From Corallococcus interemptor (GTDB lineage Bacteria; Myxococcota; Myxococcia; Myxococcales; Myxococcaceae): a stretch of 64,000 bases of DNA. The stretch spans positions 1 to 64,000 of the forward strand of contig NZ_RAWM01000019.1 in NCBI RefSeq assembly GCF_003668875.1, written 5' to 3'. Shown in pieces: positions 23,720-34,527 of the stretch. The translations under genes and the position numbers were made by a program. The notes below the pieces were generated by a model. That model did no database searches. It was not told the origin of the DNA and saw only the letters and a list, made by a program, of their open reading frames with translations. Numbering within the stretch: the first letter of the stretch is position 1; each line of letters opens with the position of its first letter.

Positions 23720-26290
23720 TCAGCGCTCCAGCGTGAACTTGGCGGCGATGATCCGCCCGGGGCGCTGGACCCCGTAGAAGTCGAAGGTCCGGGCGTTGGT
23801 GAGGTTCTGGAAGTCCAGCGTCCAGCTCAGCCGCGTCGTCATGTCTCGGATGACGTAGGTGAGCGCCAGCGCGTGCGTGAGCTGCGAGTCGATGCGCAGC
23901 TTGGAGTCCTGGTTCCCCAGCCCCTCCCACGCGAGCAGGAAGTCATCCATGAAGCGCGTGCGCCAGGTGACGAGCAGCTCGTCCTGGAAGCGCAGCAGCC
24001 CCGTCAGCCGCCCCTGCGCGCTGGCGTTGGCGGTGAGGTAGGGGCGGTTGGGGATGCGCTGTCCGTTGAAGTCGGCGTAGCGGCCTTCGGTGGACGTGTT
24101 GCGCAGGTCCTGCCACGTGGCGTTGGCGTCCAGGCTCAGGTAGCGGCCCGGTGACGTCCAACCGGCTGAGCCGAGCACCCCCAGCGAGCGCGCCGCGATG
24201 ACGTTCTCGTAGGTGTAGAAGCTGCCCTGCGGCGTGAGGAAGATGAGCTGATCCGCCAGCCGGGCGAAGCCGCCCACGTTGACGCGAAAGCTTCCGGCGC
24301 GGCCCGGCTCGGAGGTGTAGCCCAGCCCCAGGTTGAAGTTGTGGCTGGTCTCCGGCTGGAGCTCCAGGTTGTCCTCGATGAGCAGGCCGTCGCCGAAGAG
24401 CTCGTCCGGGCGGGGCAGCCGCGTGGCCCACTCGTAGGAGGCCTTGGCGCTGAGCGCGTTCGTGATGCGGAAGCGCAGGCTGTCACCGGCGCCGAATTCG
24501 TGCGCGGTGCGGCCCAGGTCCAGGAACTCCGCGCTGGCCAGGAGCTTCTGCGCGCGCACGTCCTGGAGGTAGTCCTTCACGAAGGCGATGTTCTGCAGCC
24601 GCCCGTCGAAGGCATCGGCCTGGTACTCCAGGCCCGTCACCACCGACGTCACGCCCCGGGGCGCGGAGAGCGGGTCCGGCTGGTTGTTGGCTTCGAGCCG
24701 GCGGTCCTCGCCCGTTCGCGCCACGACGGTGGGCGAGACGGCGAGCCGCAGCGTGTGCGCGCCGCCGGGCACGGGCGTCCAGGCCGCGTTGAGGCGCGCG
24801 AACGCGGTGTGCTGGTTGACGTAGCGCTCCGTGCCCCCTTCGGTGATCTCTCCCGGCTGGGGCAGGGTGATGAAGCAGCGGCCGTACCAGTCGTAGGCGC
24901 ACGAGCCGATGTCCAGGAACCGGTTGCGGCGGAACGTGTACCCGCCCACCGCGTCCACGGTGACGCCCGGATCGTAGGTCTGCGAGTAGCGCAGCGTGGC
25001 GCCCGCGGAGCCCTCGGTGGTGGTCACCTCGCCGTAGGGGGACTCCATGGTGACGTCGTTCTGGATGTCGCGGCCGGCGGCGTTGAAGAAGCCGCGCACG
25101 AGCAGGCGCCGGGCCCAGGGCTTGTCCACGAAGCCCGCCTCGACGCTGGCGCCTCCCGCGCGGTAGCCGTCGTGGAAGCGCCGCACCTCCACGGGCGCGA
25201 GCTTGCCCAGGTCGTTGGCCACCTCCACGTTGACGGGGTAGTCGTTGCGCGCGTCGTCGTAGAAGCCGTGCGCGCGCATCAGCAGGCCGGTGGACTCCTG
25301 GTAGTGGCGGGCGCTCGCGGTGAAGCGGTTCGTGTTGAAGGAGGCCAGCTCGTAGGAACCCGCCACGGCCGAGCCGCGCACGTCCTGGTCGGTGACGAGC
25401 TCCACCGCGCCGCCCAGCACGTCCGCGCCGAAGCGGATGGGAACGACGCCGGTGTAGACCTCCATCTGCTGCACCAGGTTCACCGGCACGTTCGCCAGGC
25501 CCGGGCCGTAGCCCGCGAACTCCAGCGGGACGCCGTCGATGAAGAAGCGCACCTGATCATCCGACAGGCCCGCGATGGAGATGCGCGCGCCGCTGCCCAG
25601 GCCGCCCGTGCGGCGCACGTCCACGCCCTCCGTGCGCGACAGCGTGGTGCCCAGGTCGGCGGACTCCATGCCGGCCTGCTCCAGCTCGATGACCTGCACG
25701 GCCTCCGCGGACTTGCGGCGGCGCTCCGCGCGCGTCTCGCCCACGGCGGTGACCTCGACGTCCTCCTGGTATTCCGCCGGGGCTTCGTCCTGCGCCTGTG
25801 TGGCTTGGGGGGCGCTGGACAGGGCGGGCGGCGGCGTCGCGGCCACGGCCCTGGAGCGGCCGGGGAGCTGGAAGACGTAGGTGTACGTGACGCGCGCGGG
25901 GGCAGGGACGCCGTTGCGCTTCGCGGGCGTGAAGCGGAACTGGAGCGCGGCGGTGCGCGCGGCCTCGTCGAAGCCGTGGCCCACGGGCTCCATCACCTCC
26001 GCCTGCGTCACCACGCCCTGCGTGTCCACGCGCAGGCGCAGGCGGACGTTCGCCTCCAGCTGGGCGCTCTCCGCCTCCGGGGGGTAGGGCGCCTCCACGG
26101 CGTGGAGCAGCTTCGGCAGCTCGATGACGGGTTCCGCTGGCGCGGCTTCCGTCGCGGGAGGCGGGGGCTCCGGCTGCTCCTGGCCCGCGGATGCAGGGGT
26201 GCCGAGAAAGACCGACGACAGCAGGGCCACGCCCGCCCGGGACCGCCACCTGCGCTTCGCTTCGATTGCGATTATGAAAATGGTTATCAT
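23720..26290 (-). CDS. mxcH: TonB-dependent ferric-myxochelin receptor with N-terminal TonB-like domain
   Basis: From ATG 26290, 856 residues. After a signal sequence ending near TPASAG and a Pro/Glu-rich stretch comes a TonB C-terminal-like domain (about 30-120: LLHAVEAPYPPEAES ... AARTAALQFRFTPAKRNG). Then a TonB-box-like DVEVTAVGE, a plug domain (VQVIELEQAGMESADLG, ISIAGLSDDQVRFFIDGVP) and a ~22-strand barrel. This is MxcH, the receptor of the myxochelin regulon. The ORF extends to a TTG at 26347, but a Fur-box-like operator spans 26276-26294 and a TTGACA element lies at 26329-26334, so translation more likely starts at the ATG inside the operator. No ribosome binding site is visible for it. 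Confidence 0.82.
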   Translation of the reverse strand: MITIFIIAIEAKRRWRSRAGVALLSSVFLGTPASAGQEQPEPPPPATEAAPAEPVIELPKLLHAVEAPYPPEAESAQLEANVRLRLRVDTQGVVTQAEVMEPVGHGFDEAARTAALQFRFTPAKRNGVPAPARVTYTYVFQLPGRSRAVAATPPPALSSAPQATQAQDEAPAEYQEDVEVTAVGETRAERRRKSAEAVQVIELEQAGMESADLGTTLSRTEGVDVRRTGGLGSGARISIAGLSDDQVRFFIDGVPLEFAGYGPGLANVPVNLVQQMEVYTGVVPIRFGADVLGGAVELVTDQDVRGSAVAGSYELASFNTNRFTASARHYQESTGLLMRAHGFYDDARNDYPVNVEVANDLGKLAPVEVRRFHDGYRAGGASVEAGFVDKPWARRLLVRGFFNAAGRDIQNDVTMESPYGEVTTTEGSAGATLRYSQTYDPGVTVDAVGGYTFRRNRFLDIGSCAYDWYGRCFITLPQPGEITEGGTERYVNQHTAFARLNAAWTPVPGGAHTLRLAVSPTVVARTGEDRRLEANNQPDPLSAPRGVTSVVTGLEYQADAFDGRLQNIAFVKDYLQDVRAQKLLASAEFLDLGRTAHEFGAGDSLRFRITNALSAKASYEWATRLPRPDELFGDGLLIEDNLELQPETSHNFNLGLGYTSEPGRAGSFRVNVGGFARLADQLIFLTPQGSFYTYENVIAARSLGVLGSAGWTSPGRYLSLDANATWQDLRNTSTEGRYADFNGQRIPNRPYLTANASAQGRLTGLLRFQDELLVTWRTRFMDDFLLAWEGLGNQDSKLRIDSQLTHALALTYVIRDMTTRLSWTLDFQNLTNARTFDFYGVQRPGRIIAAKFTLER

Positions 26291-26294
26291 TTTC
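26276..26294 (-). promoter_or_regulatory. Fur-box-like operator over the mxcH start codon
   Basis: Minus-strand GAAAATGATAACCATTTTC matches the 19-bp consensus GATAATGATAATCATTATC at 16 positions and contains a perfect 7-bp inverted repeat (GAAAATG/CATTTTC). The presumed ATG of mxcH (26288-26290) lies inside it. Ferrous-iron-loaded Fur would block transcription start or early elongation of mxcH-mxcI. Confidence 0.8.
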
Positions 26295-26304
26295 AACGGC
26301 GCGA

Positions 26305-26334
26305 CGTTTAGCCGCACGCTGTCTGGGCTGTCAA
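26305..26334 (-). promoter_or_regulatory. Candidate sigma-70 promoter of mxcH
   Basis: On the minus strand TTGACA (26334-26329) is followed after 18 bp by TAAACG (26310-26305), a good -35 and a weak -10. The predicted start point falls about 10 bases before the ATG at 26290, so the transcript would be nearly leaderless and the Fur box would cover +1 to about +20. Confidence 0.5.
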
Positions 26335-26347
26335 GGCTCCATGGCAA

Positions 26348-27628
26348 TCAGGCAGCGCGGTCCTGGGGAGCCTTCACCGTCGTGTGAAGGCCGTCCGCGA
26401 CGCGGAACGCGAGCTGGAGGGATTGGTCCGCGTTGAGCCGCGGATCGCAGTGCGTGTGATAGCGGTCGGAGAGGTCGTCCTCGGACACGTCCAGCGGGCC
26501 GCCCAGGCATTCGGTGACGTCCTGGCCGGTCATCTCCAGGTGGAGGCCTCCGGGGTGGACGCCCTCGGCGGCGGCGACCTGGAGGAAGCCCATCACCTCC
26601 GCGAGGATCCGCTCCAGCGAGCGCGTCTTGTAGCCGTTGCTGGCCTTGTGCGTGTTGCCGTGCATCGGGTCGATGGACCACACCACGGGGCTGCCGTGGC
26701 GCCGGGTGGCGGCCATCAGGCGGGGCAGGCGCGCGGCGACCTGATCCGAACCGAAGCGCCCGATGAGCGTGAGCTTGCCCGGGATGCCCTGGGGGTTGAG
26801 CGTGTCGATGAGGCGCACCAGGTCGTCCGGCTCCATCGTGGGACCGCACTTGAGCCCGATGGGGTTCTGGATGCCGCGCATGAACTCCACGTGGCCGCCG
26901 TCCAGCTGGCGGGTGCGCTCGCCAATCCAGAGCATGTGCGCGGACGTGTCGTACCAGCCGCCTGTGGCTTCATCGGCGCGGGTCATCGCCTGTTCGACGT
27001 TGAGGAGCAGGGCTTCGTGGCTGGTGAAGAAGTCCACGGGGCGCACGGCGCCTTCGGACTCCGGCCGGTGTCCCAGCAGCCGCGTCAGGTCCGTGTATCC
27101 CTCGCGCGCGAAGTCCCGGACCAGCTGCATCGTCTCCGCGGACTGGTGGTAGGCGCGCAGCAGGCGCTGGGGGTCCGGCGTGCGCTCGCGCGCGTCGAAC
27201 TCCATGCCGTTGATGATGTCGCCCCGGTAGCTGGGCAGGGTGACGCCGTTGAGGGTCTCCGTGGCGTTGGAGCGCGGCTTGGCGAACTGGCCCGCGATGC
27301 GGCCCACCTTCACCACGGGGCAGCCGCCCGCGAAGGTGAGCACGCCCGCCATCTGGAGCAGCAGCTGGAAGGTGCCGCGCACGTTCGCGGCGGAGAACTC
27401 CTTGAAGCTCTCCGCGCAGTCGCCACCCTGGAGGAGGAAGGCCTTGCCCTCGGCGACCTGGCCCAGGGCCTCGCGCAGGCGGCGGACCTCCTCGGCGTGC
27501 ACCAGGGGCGGCAGCCGCGCGAGCTCCGCCTCCACGCGCGCGAGGGCTCCGAGGTCGGGGTAGTCGTCGGGGATGTAGCGGACCGGCTTTGCCCGCCAGG
27601 AGGAGGGGGACCAGGGGCTGTTCGTCAC
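26348..27628 (-). CDS. Class II 3-deoxy-D-arabino-heptulosonate 7-phosphate synthase of the myxochelin operon
   Basis: A 426-residue class II (plant-type) DAHP synthase, with [12 protein letters not shown] (about 61-72), [22 protein letters not shown], the [14 protein letters not shown] block, [12 protein letters not shown], and [10 protein letters not shown]. It condenses phosphoenolpyruvate and erythrose 4-phosphate, the first step to chorismate. GTG start overlaps the mxcG stop by 4 bp, making it the last gene of the mxcCDEFG operon. A dedicated copy here would raise chorismate flux for 2,3-dihydroxybenzoate during iron starvation; a DAHP synthase gene is also linked to the Stigmatella myxochelin locus. 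Confidence 0.93.
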   Translation of the reverse strand: MTNSPWSPSSWRAKPVRYIPDDYPDLGALARVEAELARLPPLVHAEEVRRLREALGQVAEGKAFLLQGGDCAESFKEFSAANVRGTFQLLLQMAGVLTFAGGCPVVKVGRIAGQFAKPRSNATETLNGVTLPSYRGDIINGMEFDARERTPDPQRLLRAYHQSAETMQLVRDFAREGYTDLTRLLGHRPESEGAVRPVDFFTSHEALLLNVEQAMTRADEATGGWYDTSAHMLWIGERTRQLDGGHVEFMRGIQNPIGLKCGPTMEPDDLVRLIDTLNPQGIPGKLTLIGRFGSDQVAARLPRLMAATRRHGSPVVWSIDPMHGNTHKASNGYKTRSLERILAEVMGFLQVAAAEGVHPGGLHLEMTGQDVTECLGGPLDVSEDDLSDRYHTHCDPRLNADQSLQLAFRVADGLHTTVKAPQDRAA

Positions 27629-30600
27629 GGGAGCGCCGTCACTTTCGGGGGCAGGATTCCCTGCGCGACGCAGGAGTCGAGATAGCGGTAGAGGAGCTTC
27701 CGGTCGGTGGGCGGGCAGCGGACGCCGGTGCCCTCCAGCGCGGCCAGCAGCCGTTCACAGCGGATGGGGCCCAGGCCGAAGGCCGGGGTGGAGTCCCCGC
27801 TGCGCAGGTCGAAGAACGCGAGCGTGGCGTCGTGGCCGCCGGAGCCCTTCGCGACGCGGTCGCGCCACTCCGGGACGGGGCACAGGTCCAGCGGGTAGCC
27901 GTAGTCGCGCACCCAGCCGAACAGCTCGGACAGGCGCACCTCCTCGGCGGGCGTCACGTTGAACACGGCGCCAGGATGCGACGCGCGGGCGAGCTGCACG
28001 ATGGCGCTGGCCACGAAGTCCACGGGCGTCCAGACCTCGCCCACGTCCAGCAGTGGCAGGGCACGCACGGGCAGGCCCGCGAGCACGATGCGCCACACCA
28101 GGTCCTGCGTATTGACGAGCGCGGTGTCTGGCGCGCCCACCACGCGGCCCAGGCGGTACACCGTCGCGGGCAGGCCGCGCTCGGAGGCCTGTTGCACCAG
28201 CCGCTCCGCGATCCACTTGGACTGCTGGTAGCCGTCGCGAAGGCCGGGGTGCGCGGGGACGAACGCCTCCGGCACGTCCGGGGACAGGTTCGCCTGCGGA
28301 GCCACCGCGAGCGTGGACACGTAGTGGAAGGGCTTGGGGCGGACGGCGGCGGCCAGTTTGAGCAGTTCGCGCGTGCCGCGCACGTTGACGCCCTGGAGGC
28401 TGCCGTACTCGCGCACGACGCTGACCACGGCGGCGTTGTGGATGACGGCGTCGCATTCGGCGGCCAGGTTGCGGAAGCGCGTGGCGTCCAGGCCGAGCAT
28501 CGGCTGGGAGAGGTCCGCCGGCAGCGCGAGCACCCGCGCCTCCAGTCCCTCCGTGGGCAGCTTCTGGCCGGTCAGCGCCGAGCGCAGCCGCTCCATGGCC
28601 TGCGCTTCGTCCTTCGCGCGGACGGGGCAGATGACGCGCGCGTCCGTGCGGGTGAGGAGCTGGTGCAGCAGGTGCGCGCCGACGAAGCCGGTGGCGCCCG
28701 TGAGGAGGACCTGACGGAAGCCCTGGGACCGGCGCGGCAGCTCGCGCGCCCAGGCTTCGGCCGTGGAGGAGGGGACGATGTCCTCGCCCAGCTCCGCGTC
28801 CGCGAGCATGGCGGGTGTGAGGCCACCGGTCTCCACGCCGCCCGTGCTTCCGCCCTGGAGCGCCTGGGCGAGGCCGGACACGGTGGGGTGCTTGAAGACG
28901 GTGGCGACGGGGACGTCGCGGCCCACGGCGATGCCCAGGCGGTTGGCCACCTGGATGCTCTGGAGGGACTGGCCGCCCAGCTCGAAGAAGTCATCCTGAA
29001 GTGACGTGGCGGCGCGGCCCAGGACCTGTTCCCAGACCTCCAGCACCGTGCGCTCCATGGGCGTCGCGGAGGCGAGCAGCGCGGCGCTCTCGTCCGCGGG
29101 CATCGCGTTCTGGAGGGCCTTGCGGTCGATCTTCCCGGTGCTGGTGCGAGGCAGCCGCTCCGCGAAGGCGAAGGCGCTGGGCACCATGGGGGCGGGGAGC
29201 GCCGTGAGCAGGTGCTTGCGCAGCTCCGCGGGCGAGGGCTCGGGCGAGGCAACGAGGTGCGCGCACAGCCGGCGGGGCCCGCCCGGCAGCACCTGGCCGA
29301 CGACGGCGGCCTCACGGACACCGGGGTACTTCAGCAACACGGTTTCGACTTCGCCCGGGTCGATGCGGTGGCCGCTGATCTTGAACTCGTCATCCACGCG
29401 GCCCACGAACACCAGCTGGCCGTCGTCGCGCACGCGCACCTTGTCGCCGGTGCGGTAGGCGCGGGGGGAGCCGTCCACTGCGTCCAAGCGGGTGAAGCGG
29501 GCGTCGTCCAGCTCCGGGCGGCCCAGGTAGCCGCGAGCGAGCGCGCCGCCCATCAAGCACAGCTCGCCTTCCTTGCCGGGAGCGGCCAGCCGGCCCTGCG
29601 GCGTGATGACGGCGGCGACAACTCCGGGCAGCGGGCGGCCGATGGGGACTTCGTCACCGGAGGGCAGGGCGTTCGGGCCCGCGATTTCGGCGACGGTGGC
29701 GACGACGGTGGCCTCGGTGGGGCCGTAGGTGTTGAGCAGGTGCACGCGGTCGCCCGCGACGTCCCGCCAGCGGGCGATGCGCTCCGGGAGCGCGGCTTCG
29801 CCACCGATGATGACGGTGCGAAGCGCGTCGGGCAGCCGGGCGGCGCCGGTGGACAGGCTGTAGGCCAGCTCGTGCCAGAAGGCCGTGGGCAGATCGAGCA
29901 GGGTGATGCCTGCTTCGGCGCAGGACTCCATGAGGCGCGGCACGGACTGGAGCATCTCATCCGTGCGCAGCACCAGCCGTCCACCCGCGCACAGCGTGAC
30001 GAAGATCTCCTCCACGCTGGCATCGAAGTGGAGCGGGGCGAACTGGAGCACTCGGTCTTCGGGACCGACGCCGTAGCGCTGCGTCGCACCCGCGACGAAG
30101 TGGGCCAGGGCCCCGTGCGTGATCTGCACGCCGTTCGGTTGGCCCGTGGAGCCGGACGTGTAGATGACGTACGCGAGCCGGGCCTCCGGGTTGGAAGAGG
30201 GATCGGTGGCGTCTTGTTGCTCCAGGCGCTGCACGACGAGGACGCCCGGTGCGGTCGGATCCGTGTCGGGCGAGGGGCGCTCGGACATCACCATCACGGC
30301 GGGCCGTGCGTCCTGGAGGATGGCCGCGTTGCGCGTGGCCGGACCGGTTGGGTCGATGGGCAGGTAGCCCGCGCCCGCGAACAGGATCCCCAGGCTGGAC
30401 ACGATGGCGTCGATGCCTCGCGGAACCTTCACCGCCACCGCCGTGTCGGGCCGTACGCCTGCTTCGACCAGCCGCGACGCCAGTGCCTGCGATGCCGTCA
30501 CCAGCTCGCGGTAGGTCATCCTCCAGCAGCCGTGCTCCAGCGCAATCGCGCCCGGACGGACCTCGGCCTGCGCCTTCAGCAGCTCCAGCACCGGGCGCAC

Positions 30601-31938
30601 CGTTGGCACCGGACCGCCGTCCAGCACGGAGCCCACCGCGCCCGCCGCCGCCCGCCGCACCGGCTGCTCAGGCTGGGCGAGCAACGACTCCAGCAACTGG
30701 AGGAATCCTCGCTGGTGCTCCTCGAGCGATGCCTCCGTGTAGCAGGCGGGGTTCGCGTCCAGGTCCACGCGCAGCGCCGTCCCTCCCGAACGCGCATGGA
30801 AACCGAACGACAGGTCCTCCACCGGACCCGCGGAGATGTTGTGCGCCGTGCCCGGCACGCCCGCGAAGTCCAGTGCGTAGTCGAACGGCATGATGTTGAC
30901 GACGGGACCGAACAGCTTTCGCTGCCCACCCACGAGCCGCAGGTCTCGCCGGAGCTGTTCGTAGCGATAGCGCAGGTGCGGCCGCGCGGCCTTCATTTCC
31001 GCCGCCACGTCGCGCGCCAGCGCGTACAGCCCCGCGTCCGGACGCACGGCGATGCGCAGCGGCACGATGTTCATCGCCATGCACGGCACGCGCAGCGACG
31101 CCGAACCCAGGCGGCCCATCACCGGCAGTCCCAGCACGGCCTCCGGCGCACCCGTGCGCTGGTGCAGGTAGATGGCCGTCACGGCCAGCACCAGGTCGGA
31201 CCAGCTCACGCCCGCCTGCTTCGCGCCCGCCTGCAACGCCGCCATCAGCTCCGGCCGCAGGTGCTCCGACCGCCGCAGGAACCGCGACGACATGGGCGCC
31301 GCCTCCGCGAGCAGCGCGGGCACCGGCGCGTCCTCGAATCTCCCCACCCAGAAGTCGCGGTCCTTCTGAAGCTGCGGGCCGTTCCGGTACGCGACGTCCT
31401 CATCCAGCACAGGACCCAACCGGCTGAACCCCGCCGGCGCCGCCTTGCCCGTCACCTCCGCCGTGTAGAGCTCCGCCACCCGCCGCGCGAGCAGCGAGAA
31501 GCCATACCCATCCATGGCGATGTGATGGATGCGCTGGAACCAGAACGACCGCTCCGGCCCCACCGTGAGCAGCGCCTGCGCGAACAGCGGCCCCGTGCCC
31601 AGGTCCACCGTGCGGCCCAGGTCCTTCCACATCCACTCCTGAGCGGCGGCCCATGGGTCGGCCTCGCCGCTCAGGTCCACGCGCTGGAGCGTCCAGTCCG
31701 TCCCCGCGTCGATGCGCTGGACCGGACCGTCCCCACCCGCGACGAAGCGCGAGTGCAGCGCGTCCGCGTCCGCCACCGCCTTGCGAAGCGCGGACTCGAA
31801 GCGCACCGGATCCACGGCGCCCCGGAACTCGATGCACTCCCCGGCGTTGTAGACGGGGCTCTTCAGGTCGAGCTGTTGCCCCACCCAGATGCCGTGCTGG
31901 GCCGCGGTCAGCGGGCGGTTGTCCTGGGATGGGTGCAT
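27625..31938 (-). CDS. mxcG: Myxochelin nonribosomal peptide synthetase (C-A-PCP-R)
   Basis: 1437 residues with domain order condensation (HHIAMDG at 138-144), adenylation (about 450-950: [46 protein letters not shown]), peptidyl carrier (FFELGGQSL, phosphopantetheine Ser991) and terminal NAD(P)H-dependent reductase ([14 protein letters not shown] from about 1075, YQQSKW catalytic pair). In myxochelin synthesis MxcG activates lysine, acylates both amino groups with 2,3-dihydroxybenzoate delivered on MxcF, and releases the product reductively as aldehyde, alcohol (myxochelin A), or, with MxcL, amine (myxochelin B). One module is used for both acylations. ATG at 31938, 34 bp after mxcF. Confidence 0.96.
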   Translation of the reverse strand: MHPSQDNRPLTAAQHGIWVGQQLDLKSPVYNAGECIEFRGAVDPVRFESALRKAVADADALHSRFVAGGDGPVQRIDAGTDWTLQRVDLSGEADPWAAAQEWMWKDLGRTVDLGTGPLFAQALLTVGPERSFWFQRIHHIAMDGYGFSLLARRVAELYTAEVTGKAAPAGFSRLGPVLDEDVAYRNGPQLQKDRDFWVGRFEDAPVPALLAEAAPMSSRFLRRSEHLRPELMAALQAGAKQAGVSWSDLVLAVTAIYLHQRTGAPEAVLGLPVMGRLGSASLRVPCMAMNIVPLRIAVRPDAGLYALARDVAAEMKAARPHLRYRYEQLRRDLRLVGGQRKLFGPVVNIMPFDYALDFAGVPGTAHNISAGPVEDLSFGFHARSGGTALRVDLDANPACYTEASLEEHQRGFLQLLESLLAQPEQPVRRAAAGAVGSVLDGGPVPTVRPVLELLKAQAEVRPGAIALEHGCWRMTYRELVTASQALASRLVEAGVRPDTAVAVKVPRGIDAIVSSLGILFAGAGYLPIDPTGPATRNAAILQDARPAVMVMSERPSPDTDPTAPGVLVVQRLEQQDATDPSSNPEARLAYVIYTSGSTGQPNGVQITHGALAHFVAGATQRYGVGPEDRVLQFAPLHFDASVEEIFVTLCAGGRLVLRTDEMLQSVPRLMESCAEAGITLLDLPTAFWHELAYSLSTGAARLPDALRTVIIGGEAALPERIARWRDVAGDRVHLLNTYGPTEATVVATVAEIAGPNALPSGDEVPIGRPLPGVVAAVITPQGRLAAPGKEGELCLMGGALARGYLGRPELDDARFTRLDAVDGSPRAYRTGDKVRVRDDGQLVFVGRVDDEFKISGHRIDPGEVETVLLKYPGVREAAVVGQVLPGGPRRLCAHLVASPEPSPAELRKHLLTALPAPMVPSAFAFAERLPRTSTGKIDRKALQNAMPADESAALLASATPMERTVLEVWEQVLGRAATSLQDDFFELGGQSLQSIQVANRLGIAVGRDVPVATVFKHPTVSGLAQALQGGSTGGVETGGLTPAMLADAELGEDIVPSSTAEAWARELPRRSQGFRQVLLTGATGFVGAHLLHQLLTRTDARVICPVRAKDEAQAMERLRSALTGQKLPTEGLEARVLALPADLSQPMLGLDATRFRNLAAECDAVIHNAAVVSVVREYGSLQGVNVRGTRELLKLAAAVRPKPFHYVSTLAVAPQANLSPDVPEAFVPAHPGLRDGYQQSKWIAERLVQQASERGLPATVYRLGRVVGAPDTALVNTQDLVWRIVLAGLPVRALPLLDVGEVWTPVDFVASAIVQLARASHPGAVFNVTPAEEVRLSELFGWVRDYGYPLDLCPVPEWRDRVAKGSGGHDATLAFFDLRSGDSTPAFGLGPIRCERLLAALEGTGVRCPPTDRKLLYRYLDSCVAQGILPPKVTALP

Positions 31939-31972
31939 GACGGGGGGAACTCCGAAGTGGAAGAAGGGCGGG

Positions 31973-32878
31973 TTATGAGACGCGAGCGCCAGGGGCCATC
32001 GCGACCGGCTGCTTCGCGGCGAGCAGCGCGTACCAGTCCGTGAGCGTCGGCTTCTCCGCGAGCTCCACGAAGGACACCTCCGTGCCGCCCTGCCGCCAAC
32101 GCTCCACCAGGCTCATCAGGCGGATGGAGTCCATGCCGCGCTCCAGCAGGTTGTCGTCCTCGCCAATCGCGGAAGCGGACTCCATCAGCAGCTCCGCCAC
32201 GGCCGCGCGAAGCTGCTCGCGGTCCACCGCTGGAACAGCCGCCTGCACGGGCATCGCGTCGATGACCTGCTGCGTGGTGGCGACAAACGCGACCAGCTGC
32301 GACGCGTAGTCCAGCGCCATCCGGTGCTTCTCCAGCGAGAAGTCCGCCACCGCGTCCGCGACGAGGAACGGACGGATCTCACTCATGGAGCCGTCGCTCG
32401 CCGTCTGCAGGCAGCCGATGTGCGCGTAGATGCCGCAGATGATGAGCTGATCGCGGCCCATGTCCCGCATCAGGTCCATCAGGCGCGTGTTGCGGAACGC
32501 GCTGTAGCGCCACTTGGTGAGGACGGTGTCGCCCTCGGCCGGGGTGAGCGCTTCGATGATCTGCTGCTTCGGACCGGCGCGGACACCCGGGCCCCAGAAC
32601 TCCAGCTGGAGGCCGCGCTGCTCCGGCGTCTGGTCTCCCGGCTGCGCGGAGTAGACGACGGGGACGCCCAGCTTCACCGCGTGCTCGCGCAGGCGCTGGA
32701 TGTTGGCCACCAGCTCCGTCACCGGAGACTGGCCCTGCGTGAAGGCGTCCACGAAGTAGTGCTGCATGTCGTGGATGAGCAGCACGCAGCGCTGGGGCTC
32801 CGGCGTCCAGGCGAGCTTGTTCCGGGGCAGGTCCGCGGCTCCGGGCATGGAATAGGGGGCAATGGCAGGCAGTGCCAT
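31973..32878 (-). CDS. mxcF: Isochorismatase fused to aryl carrier protein
   Basis: 301 residues. The N-terminal ~210 are an EntB/VibB-type isochorismatase ([42 protein letters not shown]), which hydrolyses isochorismate to 2,3-dihydro-2,3-dihydroxybenzoate. The C-terminal ~75 are an aryl carrier domain with the attachment site ERGMDSIRL (Ser251). It carries the dihydroxybenzoyl thioester to MxcG. The ATG at 32878 is chosen over a much longer upstream frame because it gives the family N-terminus and follows CAGGAGC; mxcE ends 14 bp before it. Confidence 0.95.
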   Translation of the reverse strand: MALPAIAPYSMPGAADLPRNKLAWTPEPQRCVLLIHDMQHYFVDAFTQGQSPVTELVANIQRLREHAVKLGVPVVYSAQPGDQTPEQRGLQLEFWGPGVRAGPKQQIIEALTPAEGDTVLTKWRYSAFRNTRLMDLMRDMGRDQLIICGIYAHIGCLQTASDGSMSEIRPFLVADAVADFSLEKHRMALDYASQLVAFVATTQQVIDAMPVQAAVPAVDREQLRAAVAELLMESASAIGEDDNLLERGMDSIRLMSLVERWRQGGTEVSFVELAEKPTLTDWYALLAAKQPVAMAPGARVS

Positions 32879-32892
32879 GAAGGGCTCCTGTT

Positions 32893-34527
32893 TCAGGGAG
32901 AAGGAGTGGAGAGGGACTGGCGCAGGCTGTCGCGCAGCGCCTTCTTGCTGACCTTGCCGACGCCCGTCTGGGGGAAGGACGCGACGAACTCGATGCGGTC
33001 GGGGATCTTGAACGACGCCAGGCCGCGCTGGCGCAGGAAGGCGTTGAGCGCGGAGGGGGCGGGGGCCTCGCCTCGGGGGATGACGACGGCGCAGGTGCGC
33101 TCTCCCAGGAACTTGTCTGGGATGGCCACCACCGCGGCGTCGCTCACGGAAGGGTGGGCGAGGAGATGGTTCTCCACCTCCTCCGCCGCGACCTTGTCGC
33201 CGCCCCGGTTGATCTGATCCTTCGCGCGCCCCTCCACCACGAGGTCGCCCTCGGGCGTCAGGCGCACCAGGTCGCCCGTGCGGTAGAAGCCGTCCGTCGT
33301 GAACGCCTTGGCGTTGTGCGCGTCCGCCTTGTAGTAGCCGCGGATGGTGTACGGCCCGCGCGTGAGCAGGTGCCCCGTCTCGCCGGGCGCCACCGGCACG
33401 TCGTCGTCGTCCACCACGCGCAGTTCGTCCGCGTCCGACATGGGGCGGCCCTGCGTGGTGACGATGCGCGTCTCCGGGTCGTCCAGCCGCGTGTAGTTCA
33501 CCAGTCCCTCGGCCATGCCGAAGACCTGCTGGAGCGCGCAGCCCAGCGTGGGGCGCACGCGCGCGGCGGCCTCGTCGCTCAAGCGCGCACCGCCCACCTG
33601 GAGGACCTTCAGGCTGGACAGGTCGTGCTTCTTCGCCAACGACGAGTCCAGCCACACCATGGTCAGCGGCGGCACCAGCGCCGTGACGGTGACGCGCTCA
33701 CGCTCGATGAGCGGGAAGGCCACGTCCGGGCTGGGGTTCAGCGCCATGACCGCCGTGCCACCGGCTTGGAAGGTGCCCAGCACACCCGGGGAGGACAGCG
33801 GGAAGTTGTGCGCCGCCGGCAGCGCGCACAGGTACACCGTCTCCGGGGTGAACCGGCACACGTCCACGCTGGCGCGCAGGCTGTAGATGTAGTCGTCGTG
33901 CGTGCGCGGAATCAGCTTGGGCACGCCCGTGCTGCCACCGGACAGCTGGAAGAAAGCCACGTCCGAAGGCGACGGGCCCTTCAGCGCCATGGGCTCGGCG
34001 GGCACGGAGGTGAGCGCGGTGTGGTGGCCCGCGGCCCCCAGCACCAGCACGTGCTTCAGCGTGGGCGTGGCGGCCTTCACCTGATCCGCGAGACCCCGGT
34101 AGTCGAAGCCGCCGAAGCGGTCCGGGATGACGTACGCGACGGCTTCAGTGAAGGCGCAGAAGTAGCCGATCTCCGACGCGCGGTGCGCGGGCAGCGCGAA
34201 CACCGGCAGCGCGCCCATGCGGAACAGCGCGAAGATGACCTCGTAGAACTCCGGCACGTTGGGCAGCTGCACCACCACGCGGTCGCGCGAGCGGATGCCC
34301 AGTCCGTGGAAACCCGCGGCCATGCGGTCCACGCGCGCGTCCAGCTCCGCGTACGTCCAGCGGTGCGCGCCGCCGACCAGCGCCGTGCGCGTCCCGAAGT
34401 CCCGCGCGCGGTCGCGCAGGAGCTGGCCGAAGGTCTCCCCGCGCCAGTAGCCCGCCTCGCGATAGCGCCGGGCGAAGTCCTCCGGCCAGGTGGGGCAGCC
34501 GGGCAGGTGTTCCCGAGAGGTGCTCAC
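32893..34527 (-). CDS. mxcE: 2,3-dihydroxybenzoate-AMP ligase
   Basis: 544 residues, EntE/DhbE family. Motifs include [16 protein letters not shown] (AMP loop, near 190), [11 protein letters not shown] (the HNFPL motif typical of aryl acid ligases), [25 protein letters not shown] and [13 protein letters not shown], with the catalytic lysine in [12 protein letters not shown]. It adenylates 2,3-dihydroxybenzoate and loads it on the carrier domain of MxcF. GTG 34527 overlaps the mxcD stop by 4 bp (GTGA), and the protein then begins [18 protein letters not shown], the usual start for this family. Confidence 0.95.
   Translation of the reverse strand: MSTSREHLPGCPTWPEDFARRYREAGYWRGETFGQLLRDRARDFGTRTALVGGAHRWTYAELDARVDRMAAGFHGLGIRSRDRVVVQLPNVPEFYEVIFALFRMGALPVFALPAHRASEIGYFCAFTEAVAYVIPDRFGGFDYRGLADQVKAATPTLKHVLVLGAAGHHTALTSVPAEPMALKGPSPSDVAFFQLSGGSTGVPKLIPRTHDDYIYSLRASVDVCRFTPETVYLCALPAAHNFPLSSPGVLGTFQAGGTAVMALNPSPDVAFPLIERERVTVTALVPPLTMVWLDSSLAKKHDLSSLKVLQVGGARLSDEAAARVRPTLGCALQQVFGMAEGLVNYTRLDDPETRIVTTQGRPMSDADELRVVDDDDVPVAPGETGHLLTRGPYTIRGYYKADAHNAKAFTTDGFYRTGDLVRLTPEGDLVVEGRAKDQINRGGDKVAAEEVENHLLAHPSVSDAAVVAIPDKFLGERTCAVVIPRGEAPAPSALNAFLRQRGLASFKIPDRIEFVASFPQTGVGKVSKKALRDSLRQSLSTPSP

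Noticed and set aside
26291-26347. TTG at 26347 as the start of MxcH
   Set aside because: It would place promoter and Fur box inside the coding region and add an N-terminal stretch with no signal-peptide features before the real one.
29212-32043. Long plus-strand frame opposite mxcG
   Set aside because: Same signature of high-GC antisense noise; mxcG has full NRPS motifs on the other strand.
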